Positions 8,627 through 17,153 are shown, counted from the stretch's first letter. The stretch: DNA of 64,000 bases from Aliidiomarina minuta (GCF_003987145.1 NZ_PIPL01000001.1:1488001-1552000), one strand, 5' to 3'. The notes: generated from the sequence alone by a model not told the origin. Made by a program: numbers and translations.

Positions 8627-8980
8627 CTAAGCGGTTAACCAGCGCTGCGCTTGTTGTATATTTGACGGTAATCCACTCTGCCAGTCATCAATCACAGTTT
8701 TCGCTTCCTGCCAGGTCCAGCTTTCCCGCTCCAGGAACTGCATTTTTGCGCCTAACCGAACAAAACCAAGAGAACGGCAACCGCCCTTAATTTTATGGGC
8801 CTGACGCCGGAATCCACTTTCATCCCGCTGTTCATAAAGTGCCACCAATTCGGCCAGGTATTTGGGCATCAACGTTGCAAAAGTTTCCAGACTCTCAGCG
8901 ACCCCGTCCTGCCCAATAATATCCAGGTACTGTTCCAATAACGTAAAATCTATATTTTCAGGCTGTTCCTGAGTTGCCAT
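8627..8980 (-). CDS. hptA: Stand-alone Arc-type Hpt phosphotransfer protein (HptA-like)
   Basis: The 117-residue product starts MATQEQPEN at 8980, where GAGGAG lies upstream; an upstream in-frame start would add 32 residues with no ribosome-binding site. The phospho-accepting His62 lies in RQAHKIKGG. The segment LLEQYLDIIGQDGVAESL and the HKIKG region with its downstream helix resemble the C-terminal Hpt domain of E. coli ArcB. Hpt proteins pass phosphoryl groups between a hybrid kinase receiver and a response regulator. In Shewanella a separate HptA does this for ArcA, and the ArcA-like gene in this window is the natural target. No receiver-bearing kinase is present here, so the donor must be encoded elsewhere. 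The gene is divergent from folE2. Confidence 0.75.
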   Translation of the reverse strand: MATQEQPENIDFTLLEQYLDIIGQDGVAESLETFATLMPKYLAELVALYEQRDESGFRRQAHKIKGGCRSLGFVRLGAKMQFLERESWTWQEAKTVIDDWQSGLPSNIQQAQRWLTA

Positions 8981-9080
8981 TAAATTTTCTCCTCTCTGTG
9001 AATATCCAGCAATCCAAACTCGAGCGAAGCACGTAATAAGGCAGGATAATTGTCTTTTCTTAAATTTACTGGACAAGTCA

Positions 9081-9093
9081 GTTATAATAGCTC
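9081..9093 (+). promoter_or_regulatory. Possible folE2 promoter -10 box, with half of a Zur-like site
   Basis: GTTATAATAG contains a perfect TATAAT at 9083-9088, 53 bases before the folE2 ATG. TTAAAT at 9060-9065 is a weak -35 candidate at 17-base spacing. GTTATAATA also matches the left half of the Zur operator consensus, and folE2 genes are known Zur targets in several bacteria. The right half is poor, so the Zur reading is speculative. Confidence 0.35.
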
Positions 9094-9141
9094 GTCAACA
9101 TTAATTTTGACACCCATTCAAGAACTCGGAGTAGTAGCTGA

Positions 9142-10068
9142 ATGCCAACCTCAATGCCAGATATAGCCAATCAAACCAGCGCCCAGACTATGGGGAACCT
9201 GGATTGGGTTGGTATGAGTAATATTGAAATGCCTTTACTGGTAAGCGTTCCGGGTCAGCCTGACCGTCAGGTCAGTGCTAAAGTAGATGCCTTTGTCAAT
9301 CTCGGAGATCCGCAAGCTAAAGGCATTCATATGTCGCGCCTCTACCTTGCAGTAGACGAACTTGCCGCTAGCGGCAGCCTTCAGCCATCTCAGATTGATA
9401 CGCTGCTAAAAAGTTTTATCAGTTCGCACCTGGAACTCAGTCACCAGGCCTTAGTGCGTTTCACTTTCGATTATCACCTGCGTCGTAAATCTCTGGTCAG
9501 TAAAAAACAGGGTTGGAAAGCTTATCCGGTAACGCTTCAGGCAATACTGGATGATCAGGGACTGGAAATAGAGTTACAGGTAGAAGTACCTTACTCCTCC
9601 ACCTGCCCTTGCTCGGCAGCACTGGCTCGGCAGCTGATTCAGGAAGCTTTCGATAAAAAATTCAACGCCGCCAGCGTCAGCAAAGAAGATGTCAGTGCAT
9701 GGTTAGGTACAACCGATGGCATACCGGCAACGCCCCACAGCCAGCGTTCAGTAGCCGATGTTAAAGTTAAACTGAATACTGGGGCCACCGACCTGCCTAT
9801 CGAAGATTTGATCGATACGATTGAAGACGCGCTACAGACACCAGTTCAAGCGGCAGTAAAACGTGAAGATGAGCAAGAATTTGCCCGTCTCAACGGTCAG
9901 AACTTAATGTTTTGTGAAGATGCAGCCCGTCGTTTACAACATCGCCTGAATCAGGAAAGCCAGTTTCATGATTTCTGGATCCGGGTAAATCACTACGAAT
10001 CTTTACACGCCCATGATGCCGTCAGCATTACCACTAAAGGCATTAAAGGTGGCTTTCAGGCCCGCTAA
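9142..10068 (+). CDS. folE2: GTP cyclohydrolase FolE2 (type IB)
   Basis: This 308-residue protein belongs to the tunnel-fold FolE2 family, which converts GTP to 7,8-dihydroneopterin triphosphate, the first step of folate synthesis. Visible signatures are KGIHMSRLY (60-68), the metal-binding cysteine region STCPCSAA (Cys155, Cys157), and TPHSQRS with His199. The length is normal. FolE2 works with several divalent metals and often replaces the zinc-dependent FolE1 when zinc is scarce. Whether this organism also has FolE1 cannot be seen here. The folate enzyme dihydrofolate reductase is encoded 7 kb away. The gene is divergent from hptA and ends in a strong terminator. Confidence 0.92.
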   Translation: MPTSMPDIANQTSAQTMGNLDWVGMSNIEMPLLVSVPGQPDRQVSAKVDAFVNLGDPQAKGIHMSRLYLAVDELAASGSLQPSQIDTLLKSFISSHLELSHQALVRFTFDYHLRRKSLVSKKQGWKAYPVTLQAILDDQGLEIELQVEVPYSSTCPCSAALARQLIQEAFDKKFNAASVSKEDVSAWLGTTDGIPATPHSQRSVADVKVKLNTGATDLPIEDLIDTIEDALQTPVQAAVKREDEQEFARLNGQNLMFCEDAARRLQHRLNQESQFHDFWIRVNHYESLHAHDAVSITTKGIKGGFQAR

Positions 10069-10084
10069 CATAACCTGATTTAAT

Positions 10085-10114
10085 AAAAGAGCGCTTTTTT
10101 AAGCGCTCTTTTTT
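10085..10114 (+). terminator. Rho-independent terminator after folE2
   Basis: A 12-bp stem, AAAAGAGCGCTT / AAGCGCTCTTTT, with a four-T loop starts 17 bases after the folE2 stop. The T-rich end of the stem provides the U-tract. Confidence 0.9.
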
Positions 10115-10184
10115 ATTGTTGGCCCCTAATTTGCATTATCTCAGACACAGGTTTTCGTTTTGATTGTTTCAGATGGGGTTGGTT

Positions 10185-10745
10185 ATGGAATTCATGCTCA
10201 TTGGTTTTATCGTAGTGCTGGTGATTATTGCGATGATGGCATCACGCTTATCCGAGCGCTATGCGCCTTATCCTTATAAAAAACGTCAGGAAAGTTTCTT
10301 TTCAGCAACTGAAGAGTCTTTTCTGACCTTGCTTGAACGCGCGTGTGGCGACGAATATCGAATCTTCACAAAAGTACGCCTGGGCGATGTTGTCAGTGTG
10401 CGCGAAAAAGGGCTTTCCCGCTCCGCTCAGCGTGATGCACAAAACAAAGTATCCAGCCGCATGCTGGACTATGTTCTCTGCGACCGTTCAAACATGCGAG
10501 TGGTAGGGGTTATCGAGCTGGAGCCTATTGAAGCCAACAGCAATCAGGCTAAACGCAACTGGTTCCTTAAGAACTCACTCAATGCCGCGGGTATTCCTTT
10601 CCTGCGCTTTAAAGCCAAGCCTGGTTACCGTGCCGATGAATTAGGCCGCTTTATTGATTCCAAGCTGAATCAGTCTGATTTCGTACGTGCAGCAAGTCCT
10701 AAGAGCCGCGGTGCGGACGGTCATAATGCTCCTATGGCAGCCTGA
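10185..10745 (+). CDS. DUF2726-domain membrane-anchored protein
   Basis: Counted from the ATG at 10185 the product is 186 residues; ATG at 10173 or TTG at 10164 would add 4 or 7. A membrane helix (about 3-22, LIGFIVVLVIIAMMA) is followed by a cytoplasmic domain. The segment around SRMLDYVLCDRSNMRVVGVIELE and the later GIPFLRFKAKPGY is typical of DUF2726, a small domain related to restriction-endonuclease-like or topoisomerase-associated folds with no settled function. The D/E-x-E residues at LDYVL and IELE sit where such a fold would put its active site. It overlaps the next gene by 20 bases, so the two are probably translated together. Confidence 0.7.
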   Translation: MEFMLIGFIVVLVIIAMMASRLSERYAPYPYKKRQESFFSATEESFLTLLERACGDEYRIFTKVRLGDVVSVREKGLSRSAQRDAQNKVSSRMLDYVLCDRSNMRVVGVIELEPIEANSNQAKRNWFLKNSLNAAGIPFLRFKAKPGYRADELGRFIDSKLNQSDFVRAASPKSRGADGHNAPMAA

Positions 10746-11676
10746 TGTTCTGCACTGGCTGTTATTCAGCCTGGTAATCTGGGGGGAGCGCTTGCTTCCT
10801 CTGCCCTTTTATCTTCATCCATTAAGCATTTTTCATAGTCTGGCAATGCGTATGGCAAAACGTGTACACCCCTCGTGTGCACGCAGTCGCACACAGCAAC
10901 GCATCTCTGGTTTAATGGCCCCTATGGTACTGATAACCCCCTGGCTGGTCATTGCCGCCCTTATATACTGGCTGTCACCGTCCGACTGGTTATTTGCAGC
11001 ACTGCTACTCTTTATAAGCCTGCGCACCCATTCTGCTATACGCGACCATACAAGCATCCAACAGGCACTTGAACTGCAACAAAAGCAACTAGCGCGTGAA
11101 TTTCTGCAACCCTATGTGGCAAGAGATAGCAAACCACTGTCGTTACTCGGCATACGTAAAGCCAGTATCGAATGGCTTCCCCGGTACTGGGTGGAAAGCT
11201 GGCTGGGTGTTATATTCTGGTTTCTACTGGCAGGGCCTGTGGTTGCTTTAGGCTATCGGATGCTGATCGACTTACAGCGAGCCTGGCCCGCTAGTCAACA
11301 ACATTGGCGTGACTTTGCAGCACCCGTTGCAGCCTTCGCTCAGATAGCGAGCTGGCCTGCGTTCTTTCTTTATTGGTTACTATTGGCGCTACGGCAGCTG
11401 CTGAGCGGCAAGGTCTTGCCGTGGAGCTTTACCGCACAACGCTGGATCACGGCACCGGAAGGACGTCTGTTACGCGCACTGTCGATGCGGCTGAAATGCC
11501 GACTTGGCGGCCCTGTCTTTCTCGATGGTATAAAACGGCAACGCCCCCGCTTTCAATACGGTAATGAACCGGAAAACAAAGAGTTGCAGGCAACACGACG
11601 CTTGCTTCTGCATAGCCAGATAACCTGTTGGCTCCTGTTGAGTCCGCTCTTCCTGCTTGGCTTTAGCAGCTTTTAA
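10726..11676 (+). CDS. CobD/CbiB-like membrane protein
   Basis: From the ATG at 10726 (inside the end of the DUF2726 gene) the product is 316 residues with about five membrane helices. The central segment LAREFLQPYVARDSKPLSLL followed by IRKASIEWLPRYWVESWLGVIFW and GPVVALGYRMLIDL parallels the CbiB/CobD core, where an RDT motif, an E-rich helix and a YR-NT(L)D segment occur. In this protein the RDT is RDS and the NTLD is IDL. CbiB attaches aminopropanol to adenosylcobyrate. No other cobalamin genes are near, so the protein may be a diverged relative with another role; AmpE is a more distant relative of the same type. Function is left open. Confidence 0.55.
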   Translation: MLLWQPDVLHWLLFSLVIWGERLLPLPFYLHPLSIFHSLAMRMAKRVHPSCARSRTQQRISGLMAPMVLITPWLVIAALIYWLSPSDWLFAALLLFISLRTHSAIRDHTSIQQALELQQKQLAREFLQPYVARDSKPLSLLGIRKASIEWLPRYWVESWLGVIFWFLLAGPVVALGYRMLIDLQRAWPASQQHWRDFAAPVAAFAQIASWPAFFLYWLLLALRQLLSGKVLPWSFTAQRWITAPEGRLLRALSMRLKCRLGGPVFLDGIKRQRPRFQYGNEPENKELQATRRLLLHSQITCWLLLSPLFLLGFSSF

Positions 11677-11769
11677 GTTGCTTCCTGTCAAGTTATAGAC
11701 AGCGGGGATCGATCCCGCTGCCAGCTTCGTATATAATTGCCACCTTAATAATCCTTGGATTTTTTACCC

Positions 11770-12795
11770 ATGAAAAAATATGATGTCATCGGCCTTGGCA
11801 ATGCGCTGGTCGACCAGGAGTATAAGGTCACTGATACCTTCCTGGCTGAACAACAAATTGAAAAGAGCATCATGACTCTGCTGGATGAACAGCAACAAAA
11901 CGAATTGCTGTTGCAATTAGATCAGCAATTCACGCTGGAAAAACGGGCTGGGGGTGGTTCCGCGGCCAATAGTCTGGTGGCTTTAAGCCAGTTTGGCGGA
12001 CGTGCTTTTTACTGCTGCAAAGTAGCCAACGATGAAGCCGGTAGCTTTTATCGCCATGATTTAGAAACAGCGGGTGTCGACACCTGCCTGCATGAACAGG
12101 ATAACGATGGCCTGACCGGTAAATGCGTTGTTATGGTCACGCCGGATGCCGAGCGCACCATGTGCACGTATTTGGGTATCACTATCGACTTTTCACTGGA
12201 CGAACTGGAGTTCAGCAAAGTTGCCGAAGCTGAGTTTCTGTATATTGAAGGCTATCTGGTCACGTCACCTGTTGCTCGTGAAGCGGTTGCCAAAGCTCGC
12301 GAACTTGCAACGAATGCCGGTACGCGCATCGCTTTAACCTTTTCTGACTCGTCCATGGTCAAATACTTTAAGGAAGGCCTTGAAGAATTTCTGCACGCCG
12401 GCGTCGACCTGCTTTTTTGCAATGAAGAAGAAGCCCTGATGTTTACTGGTGAAGAAGACTTCGACAGTGCGATGCAAGCCTTATTACAATACGCAAAAGA
12501 AGTAGTTATTACTCGCGGTCCTGCTGGAGCAGTGATCGGACAGCCCGATAAGCGCGTACAAATACCTGGTTTCAAAGTGAAAGCTATCGACACTAATGGC
12601 GCTGGCGATATGTTTGCCGGTGCCTACCTTTATGGCATTACCCAGAACATGACCTCTGCTCAGGCAGGAACACTCGCCAGCCGCTCGGCTGCAGAAATAG
12701 TTAGCAATTACGGGCCTCGTCTGGAGACTGCCCAGCAAGAAGCCATTATTAAAGAATTAGGTATGCAGCCTGCGGCTGCCACCACCAACAGTTAA
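11770..12795 (+). CDS. PfkB-family carbohydrate/nucleoside kinase, probably adenosine kinase
   Basis: The 341-residue product starts MKKYDVIGLGNALVD at 11770; an upstream in-frame TTG at 11755 is less likely. PfkB signatures are the GGGSAANSLVAL segment near residue 59 and DTNGAGDMFAGAY near 275, where the Asp in GAGD is the catalytic base. Proteins of this group phosphorylate adenosine or related sugars with ATP. The position 11 bases before ahcY argues for adenosine kinase, since AhcY releases adenosine that must be removed to pull its reversible reaction. Ribokinase-like activity on another sugar or nucleoside remains possible. The two genes clearly form one transcription unit. Confidence 0.75.
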   Translation: MKKYDVIGLGNALVDQEYKVTDTFLAEQQIEKSIMTLLDEQQQNELLLQLDQQFTLEKRAGGGSAANSLVALSQFGGRAFYCCKVANDEAGSFYRHDLETAGVDTCLHEQDNDGLTGKCVVMVTPDAERTMCTYLGITIDFSLDELEFSKVAEAEFLYIEGYLVTSPVAREAVAKARELATNAGTRIALTFSDSSMVKYFKEGLEEFLHAGVDLLFCNEEEALMFTGEEDFDSAMQALLQYAKEVVITRGPAGAVIGQPDKRVQIPGFKVKAIDTNGAGDMFAGAYLYGITQNMTSAQAGTLASRSAAEIVSNYGPRLETAQQEAIIKELGMQPAAATTNS

Positions 12796-12806
12796 AAGGA
12801 TATACT

Positions 12807-14174
12807 ATGACCAACGATTATAAAGTAGCTGACATTAACCTTGCCGATTATGGCCGCAAGGAAATAGCCATTGCGGAATCTGAAATGCCGGCACTGATGG
12901 CAATTCGTCGTAAATACTCAGACAGCAAACCTCTATCCGGTGCCCGCATTATTGGCTGCATTCACATGACTATCCAGACTGCAGTACTTATCGAGACTCT
13001 GCTCGAACTGGGTGCTGAAGTGCGTTGGTCATCGTGTAACATCTTCTCAACTCAGGATCACGCTGCGGCGGCTATGGCGGCAGCTGGTGTTCCAGTGTTT
13101 GCCTGGAAAGGTGAAACCGAAGAAGAATACGAATGGTGTCTGGAACAAACCTGCAAAAAAGACGGTGAACTTTGGGACGCTAACATGATCCTGGATGACG
13201 GTGGTGATTTAACCATGCTTATCCATGAGCAATTCCCGCAAATGCTGGATAACGTGCACGGTGTTACCGAAGAAACCACAACGGGTGTGCATCGTTTACT
13301 GGAAATGCTGCAAAAGAACACACTTCGTGTGCCTGCCATTAACGTGAATGACGCCGTTACTAAGTCAAAAAATGACAACAAATACGGTTGCCGTCACTCA
13401 CTGAACGATGCCATTAAACGCGCTACCGACCATCTGATGTCCGGCAAGAAAGCATTGGTCGTGGGTTATGGTGACGTCGGTAAAGGATCTGCGGCCAGTC
13501 TGCGGCAGGAAGGCATGATCGTTAAGATTACTGAGATTGACCCCATCTGTGCCATGCAGGCCTGTATGGATGGTTATGAGGTGGTTTCTCCTTATATCGG
13601 TGGCGTCAACAATGGCGATGGTAGTAATCTCAACACCGACGTACTGGGCAACACTGACCTTATCGTTACCACAACGGGTAACTACAACGTTTGTGACCGC
13701 TACATGCTAGCGGCATTAAAGAAAGGCGCGGTAGTTTGTAACATCGGCCACTTTGATAACGAAATTGATACTGCTTATATGCGCAAGAACTGGCGCTGGG
13801 ACGAAATTAAGCCTCAGGTACATCAAATCTTCCGCTCCGATGCTAAAGAAGATTATCTGTTGCTGTTGTCTGAAGGTCGTCTGGTTAATCTGGGTAACGC
13901 AACCGGTCACCCAAGCCGCATCATGGATGGTTCTTTCGCCAACCAGGTACTGGCTCAAATCCACCTGTTTGAGAAAAAGTTTGCTGACTTACCGGAAGGT
14001 GAGAAAAATGCGAACCTCAGTGTCGAAGTACTGCCTAAGCAACTGGATGAAGAAGTCGCCCGTTATATGGTAGAAGGTTTTGGTGGCGTAATTACTAAAC
14101 TTACCAGTGATCAGGCAGACTATATTCACGTTGAAGTCGGCGGTCCATTTAAGACTGACGCATATCGTTATTAA
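12807..14174 (+). CDS. ahcY: Adenosylhomocysteinase (S-adenosylhomocysteine hydrolase)
   Basis: This 455-residue, cytoplasmic, NAD-dependent enzyme splits S-adenosylhomocysteine into adenosine and homocysteine and so relieves product inhibition of SAM-dependent methyltransferases. Landmarks include GCIHMTIQTAVLIETL near residue 50, SCNIFSTQDHAAAA (substrate site), the Rossmann motif VVGYGDVGKG near 219, and the family-typical C-terminus ending KTDAYRY, whose Lys and Tyr complete the NAD site of the neighbouring subunit. Length is normal for the bacterial form. It lies between the PfkB kinase (11 bases upstream) and a GNAT gene (19 bases downstream). AhcY replaces the Pfs/LuxS route; whether those are absent here cannot be seen. 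Confidence 0.96.
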   Translation: MTNDYKVADINLADYGRKEIAIAESEMPALMAIRRKYSDSKPLSGARIIGCIHMTIQTAVLIETLLELGAEVRWSSCNIFSTQDHAAAAMAAAGVPVFAWKGETEEEYEWCLEQTCKKDGELWDANMILDDGGDLTMLIHEQFPQMLDNVHGVTEETTTGVHRLLEMLQKNTLRVPAINVNDAVTKSKNDNKYGCRHSLNDAIKRATDHLMSGKKALVVGYGDVGKGSAASLRQEGMIVKITEIDPICAMQACMDGYEVVSPYIGGVNNGDGSNLNTDVLGNTDLIVTTTGNYNVCDRYMLAALKKGAVVCNIGHFDNEIDTAYMRKNWRWDEIKPQVHQIFRSDAKEDYLLLLSEGRLVNLGNATGHPSRIMDGSFANQVLAQIHLFEKKFADLPEGEKNANLSVEVLPKQLDEEVARYMVEGFGGVITKLTSDQADYIHVEVGGPFKTDAYRY

Positions 14175-14193
14175 TTAAAAGGCGAAACACTGC

Positions 14194-14787
14194 ATGCCGG
14201 AAACAACTCCGCGCCTGCACTTTAGACCTATGACGGCGGCGGATTTTGCCGCCGTTATTGTTTTAGCTAATAAAGTGCATGGTGATAATTATCTGACTGA
14301 AAGTAGCCTTTCAGACTATTTTACCCGAGGTCTGCAACAGGGGCGGAATTTGCACTGGCTGGGTTTTGCAGATAACCAGCTGGTCGGCCTGCGTCTAACT
14401 TTTGCCCCTGGCAACTGGGATATCGATAGTTTTTGTACCCCATCCAGCTGGCCTGTCAGTACCGAACAGATGTGTTATTTCAAATGTGCCGCTATCGATC
14501 AGGATTATCAGGGCCTGGGTATTGGCAAAAGCCTGCTGCAGCATTCTGTAGTAGAAGCTTCTGGTTTAGGCTGTCAGGCAGGGCTTGCCCACATCTGGCG
14601 GCAAAGTCCGAATAACAGCGCCTTTGCATATTTCAGTCGCTGCGGTGGTGAACTCATTCAGGACCATCCGGATCGCTGGTATCAGGCGTCGGTCGAAGAC
14701 GGCTATTTTTGTCCGGTATGCGACGGCATCTGCCATTGCATAGCAGCGGAAATGGTATTGCCCTTTAAACGTATTAACCTGGGTTAA
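14194..14787 (+). CDS. GNAT-family N-acetyltransferase
   Basis: The 197-residue protein has a GNAT fold. The acetyl-CoA pyrophosphate-binding loop is the segment YQGLGIGKSLL at about 108-118 (R/QxxGxG/A pattern), preceded by a beta-strand ending FKCAAID. A cysteine-rich C-terminus (FCPVCDGICHC) is unusual and could bind a metal. The substrate cannot be predicted. The gene lies 19 bases after ahcY and 2 bases before an FAD-dependent amine or amino-acid oxidoreductase, so the two probably act on the same amine or amino-acid pool. Confidence 0.75.
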   Translation: MPETTPRLHFRPMTAADFAAVIVLANKVHGDNYLTESSLSDYFTRGLQQGRNLHWLGFADNQLVGLRLTFAPGNWDIDSFCTPSSWPVSTEQMCYFKCAAIDQDYQGLGIGKSLLQHSVVEASGLGCQAGLAHIWRQSPNNSAFAYFSRCGGELIQDHPDRWYQASVEDGYFCPVCDGICHCIAAEMVLPFKRINLG

Positions 14788-14789
14788 GC

Positions 14790-16130
14790 ATGTCCCGGTA
14801 TCGCAGCTATGATCCGCTGACCGACGCCGGGATAACGTCGGATTATGCCGACCATATCAAAAGTTACTGGAACAGCCTGCCAACCACAGAGTCACCCGCC
14901 TGCCCGCCACTTCCAGAAAAAGCACCGCTGGTGATTATTGGCGCGGGTTATACCGGCCTGAATGCCGCTTATCGGCTGGCCAGTTTTTACCAACAGGAAG
15001 TTGTTGTACTTGAAGCCGGTGACGTCGGCGCAGGCTGTAGTGGTCGCAATGCCGGATTTGTATTGCCCGGCAGCGGCCGTCTTAGCCTGGGGGATTACCA
15101 ACAGCGCTATGGTGATGATCTGGCCCGGGCCGTACAAAAAGAATTCCAACGAAGTGTCGAACTGGTTCAGGAACGCATCAGCCAAGACCAAATTGATTGT
15201 GACTGGTTACCAGGGCGCTACTTGCGTGTCGCCCACACCCCCAGGCAGGCCTCAAAATTAGCAAAACAGTTTGCCAATAGTCAGGGCTGGTGGCCGCAGC
15301 AGTTCCTATCAGAACAGCAACTACGCCAGCAACTGCCTGGAATCAACAAAGGTTACGCCGCTCTCGAGCAAGCTCCCGCAGCCAGCGTGCAACCCAAAGC
15401 ACTATTGCAGGGCTACGCGAAAGCGGCAAGTCAGGCCGGAGTCCAGATACACACGCGAACGCCGGTTTTAAAGTGGCAATCCACGGTGCAGGGAGAACAA
15501 TTGCATACACCACGAGGCAGGGTCCTCGCTGAACAAGTGCTGGTGTGCAGCAACGCCTACACCACCTCCTCACTGCTGCCGCAGCTCAGCCGGCGACAAC
15601 TCCCTGCTTTGTCCAGTGTTATCGTCACACAGCCGCTCACAGAAGCACAGCTGCAAAGCACTGGGTTGAACCAGCGAGATTTGATTATGGACACCCGGGC
15701 GCTTAAATATTATTACCGCTTATTGCCCGATAACCGTATGCTGTTTGGCGGACGCGGAGCGGTCAGTGGCCACAATGCCAGACACCCAAGCTACTGCAGG
15801 CGCTTGCATCAGGCTCTTATAAAGACCTGGCCTTCATTGCAGGATCTCAGCGTTGCTTATAGCTGGCACGGCTGGGTTAGCGTATCGCTGGATTCAATGC
15901 CCAGGGTTTTTAGCTTGAATGACCGTATCCACGCCAGTATGGGCTATTGTGGTGCTGGCATCGCATTTTCGACCCTCGCCGGCCAACGACTGGCTGATAA
16001 AGTAATGGGCGAAAAACTACCCGACCTGCCCTTTTACCAAAGTGCCCTGCCCACTTTTCCGCTACCGGGATTTCGGCGAGTCGGCCAGGCACTTTATTAT
16101 CAATACGCCCGACTGAAAGATCGATATTAA
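14790..16130 (+). CDS. FAD-dependent oxidoreductase of the DAO family (PuuB-like)
   Basis: The 446-residue enzyme has a dinucleotide-binding motif IIGAGYTGLNAAYRLA near residue 49, followed by VVVLEAGDVGAGCSGRNAGF, a pattern shared with gamma-glutamylputrescine oxidase (PuuB/OrdL) and other glycine/D-amino-acid oxidases. The C-terminal part (SMGYCGAGIAFSTLAGQRLADKV) completes the FAD site. Members oxidise secondary or primary amines and produce an aldehyde or imine plus hydrogen peroxide. The substrate here is unknown; the preceding GNAT gene is 2 bases upstream. A strong terminator follows and ends the operon that starts with the PfkB kinase. Confidence 0.8.
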   Translation: MSRYRSYDPLTDAGITSDYADHIKSYWNSLPTTESPACPPLPEKAPLVIIGAGYTGLNAAYRLASFYQQEVVVLEAGDVGAGCSGRNAGFVLPGSGRLSLGDYQQRYGDDLARAVQKEFQRSVELVQERISQDQIDCDWLPGRYLRVAHTPRQASKLAKQFANSQGWWPQQFLSEQQLRQQLPGINKGYAALEQAPAASVQPKALLQGYAKAASQAGVQIHTRTPVLKWQSTVQGEQLHTPRGRVLAEQVLVCSNAYTTSSLLPQLSRRQLPALSSVIVTQPLTEAQLQSTGLNQRDLIMDTRALKYYYRLLPDNRMLFGGRGAVSGHNARHPSYCRRLHQALIKTWPSLQDLSVAYSWHGWVSVSLDSMPRVFSLNDRIHASMGYCGAGIAFSTLAGQRLADKVMGEKLPDLPFYQSALPTFPLPGFRRVGQALYYQYARLKDRY

Positions 16131-16140
16131 TTACAAACAC

Positions 16141-16169
16141 AAAAAAACCCGCGACAGGCGGGTTTTTTT
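16141..16169 (+). terminator. Rho-independent terminator after the FAD oxidoreductase gene
   Basis: The stem AAAAAAACCCGC / GCGGGTTTTTTT, with a five-base loop GACAG, is symmetrical with T-runs on both strands. It can serve both the plus-strand operon and the minus-strand DUF3718 gene. Confidence 0.92.
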
Positions 16170-16181
16170 ATTCAATACGTC

Positions 16182-16559
16182 TTAGTCAGTTCGTTCACGA
16201 ATTGCATTGGCAATTTCAGAATCACCATGACCATTCGCTTCAGCCCAATCCAAGTCGCCGTTACCGTCAAGACTTGAACCTGGTAACTGACTGACAATGA
16301 AAGAACCTATATCCTGCGAGTCATTTGCCATAGCAAACTGCAACAGACTCATGCCATTGCATACAATGCCATCGTACACGGAGCGCAGGCGAATACGATC
16401 TTCACGCATGCGCTGACGCATACGCATACGGTCGTCACCCTGAACGTAGGTACATAGGTTAAGTGCCAAATCCTGTGCCTGTGCCGGCTGAACTGACGCT
16501 ACTGAAGCAGCCAGTGCAACTAAACCTGCGGTGATAGTAGTAGTAACTACCTTATACAT
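16182..16559 (-). CDS. Exported DUF3718 protein
   Basis: The 125-residue product starts MYKVVTTT at 16559. An N-terminal signal peptide of about 28 residues ends in VQPAQA before QDLALN. The mature part has two cysteines (LNLCTYV and IVCNGMS) that could form a disulfide, and an R/M-rich stretch (RMRMRQRMREDRIR) between them. This pattern fits DUF3718, a family of small secreted proteins from Alteromonadales-type bacteria with no known role. The gene is single, ends at a bidirectional terminator, and is separated from folA by about 100 bases. Confidence 0.7.
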   Translation of the reverse strand: MYKVVTTTITAGLVALAASVASVQPAQAQDLALNLCTYVQGDDRMRMRQRMREDRIRLRSVYDGIVCNGMSLLQFAMANDSQDIGSFIVSQLPGSSLDGNGDLDWAEANGHGDSEIANAIRERTD

Positions 16560-16661
16560 ACTTGCCCCCAATCTTGTATAAAAATCGCTCAAAATAGTAC
16601 TTTATTCGTACCCATAGTTCAATAACGACATAGCTTTTCTATGTAACCATTTAAAATTAGG

Positions 16662-17144
16662 CTATTTTTCAAGTAGATAGGCGGAAAAACCTGGTGTTTC
16701 AGGATTTTTCTGCGGCTCATCCCTGAGTAATGTACTAACCCATTTGTCTGATACATAGTCAGGAAACCACGTATCGCCCTCAATGTCGAGATCGATTAAG
16801 GTAAGATACAGCCGACTTGCGACAGGAAGAAACTGTCGATATATTTCTCCCCCGCCAATCACCATAATCTCTTCTACCTGACCAGCTTCTGCAATCGCTT
16901 CATCAATAGAAGTCACACCAGTGACTGAATCAGGCAGCTTCCCCGGATCACGGGTAATCACAATGTTGTGTCGTCCCGGCAGTGCCCGCCCGATAGACTC
17001 AAAGGTACGCCGACCCATTATAATCGGCTTACCCCAGGTGATTTCCTTAAAGTACTTGAGCTCCTGCGGCAGATGCCAGGGCATCTGTCCATCTTTGCCT
17101 ATTACCCGGTTGGCTGCCATCGCAGCCACTAGTGAAATATGCAT
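16662..17144 (-). CDS. folA: Dihydrofolate reductase
   Basis: This 160-residue enzyme reduces dihydrofolate to tetrahydrofolate with NADPH and is the target of trimethoprim. Signatures are NRVIGKDGQMPWHLP, the loop and active-site helix beginning PQELKYFK, and IIMGRRTFESIG. The active-site acid is Glu in LPQEL, where E. coli has Asp27; Glu serves the same role in many DHFRs. The start lies 9 bases after the obgE stop, so it is probably translated from the obgE transcript. This linkage of folA to the rplU-rpmA-obgE block is a useful syntenic marker. Confidence 0.95.
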   Translation of the reverse strand: MHISLVAAMAANRVIGKDGQMPWHLPQELKYFKEITWGKPIIMGRRTFESIGRALPGRHNIVITRDPGKLPDSVTGVTSIDEAIAEAGQVEEIMVIGGGEIYRQFLPVASRLYLTLIDLDIEGDTWFPDYVSDKWVSTLLRDEPQKNPETPGFSAYLLEK

Positions 17145-17153
17145 CAGTAAGCC

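Noticed and set aside
11702..11720. Palindrome AGCGGGGATCGATCCCGCT before the PfkB kinase as an SAH riboswitch or terminator
   Set aside because: It does not show the SAH-riboswitch core sequence and has no T-run. It may be a simple hairpin or weak operator.
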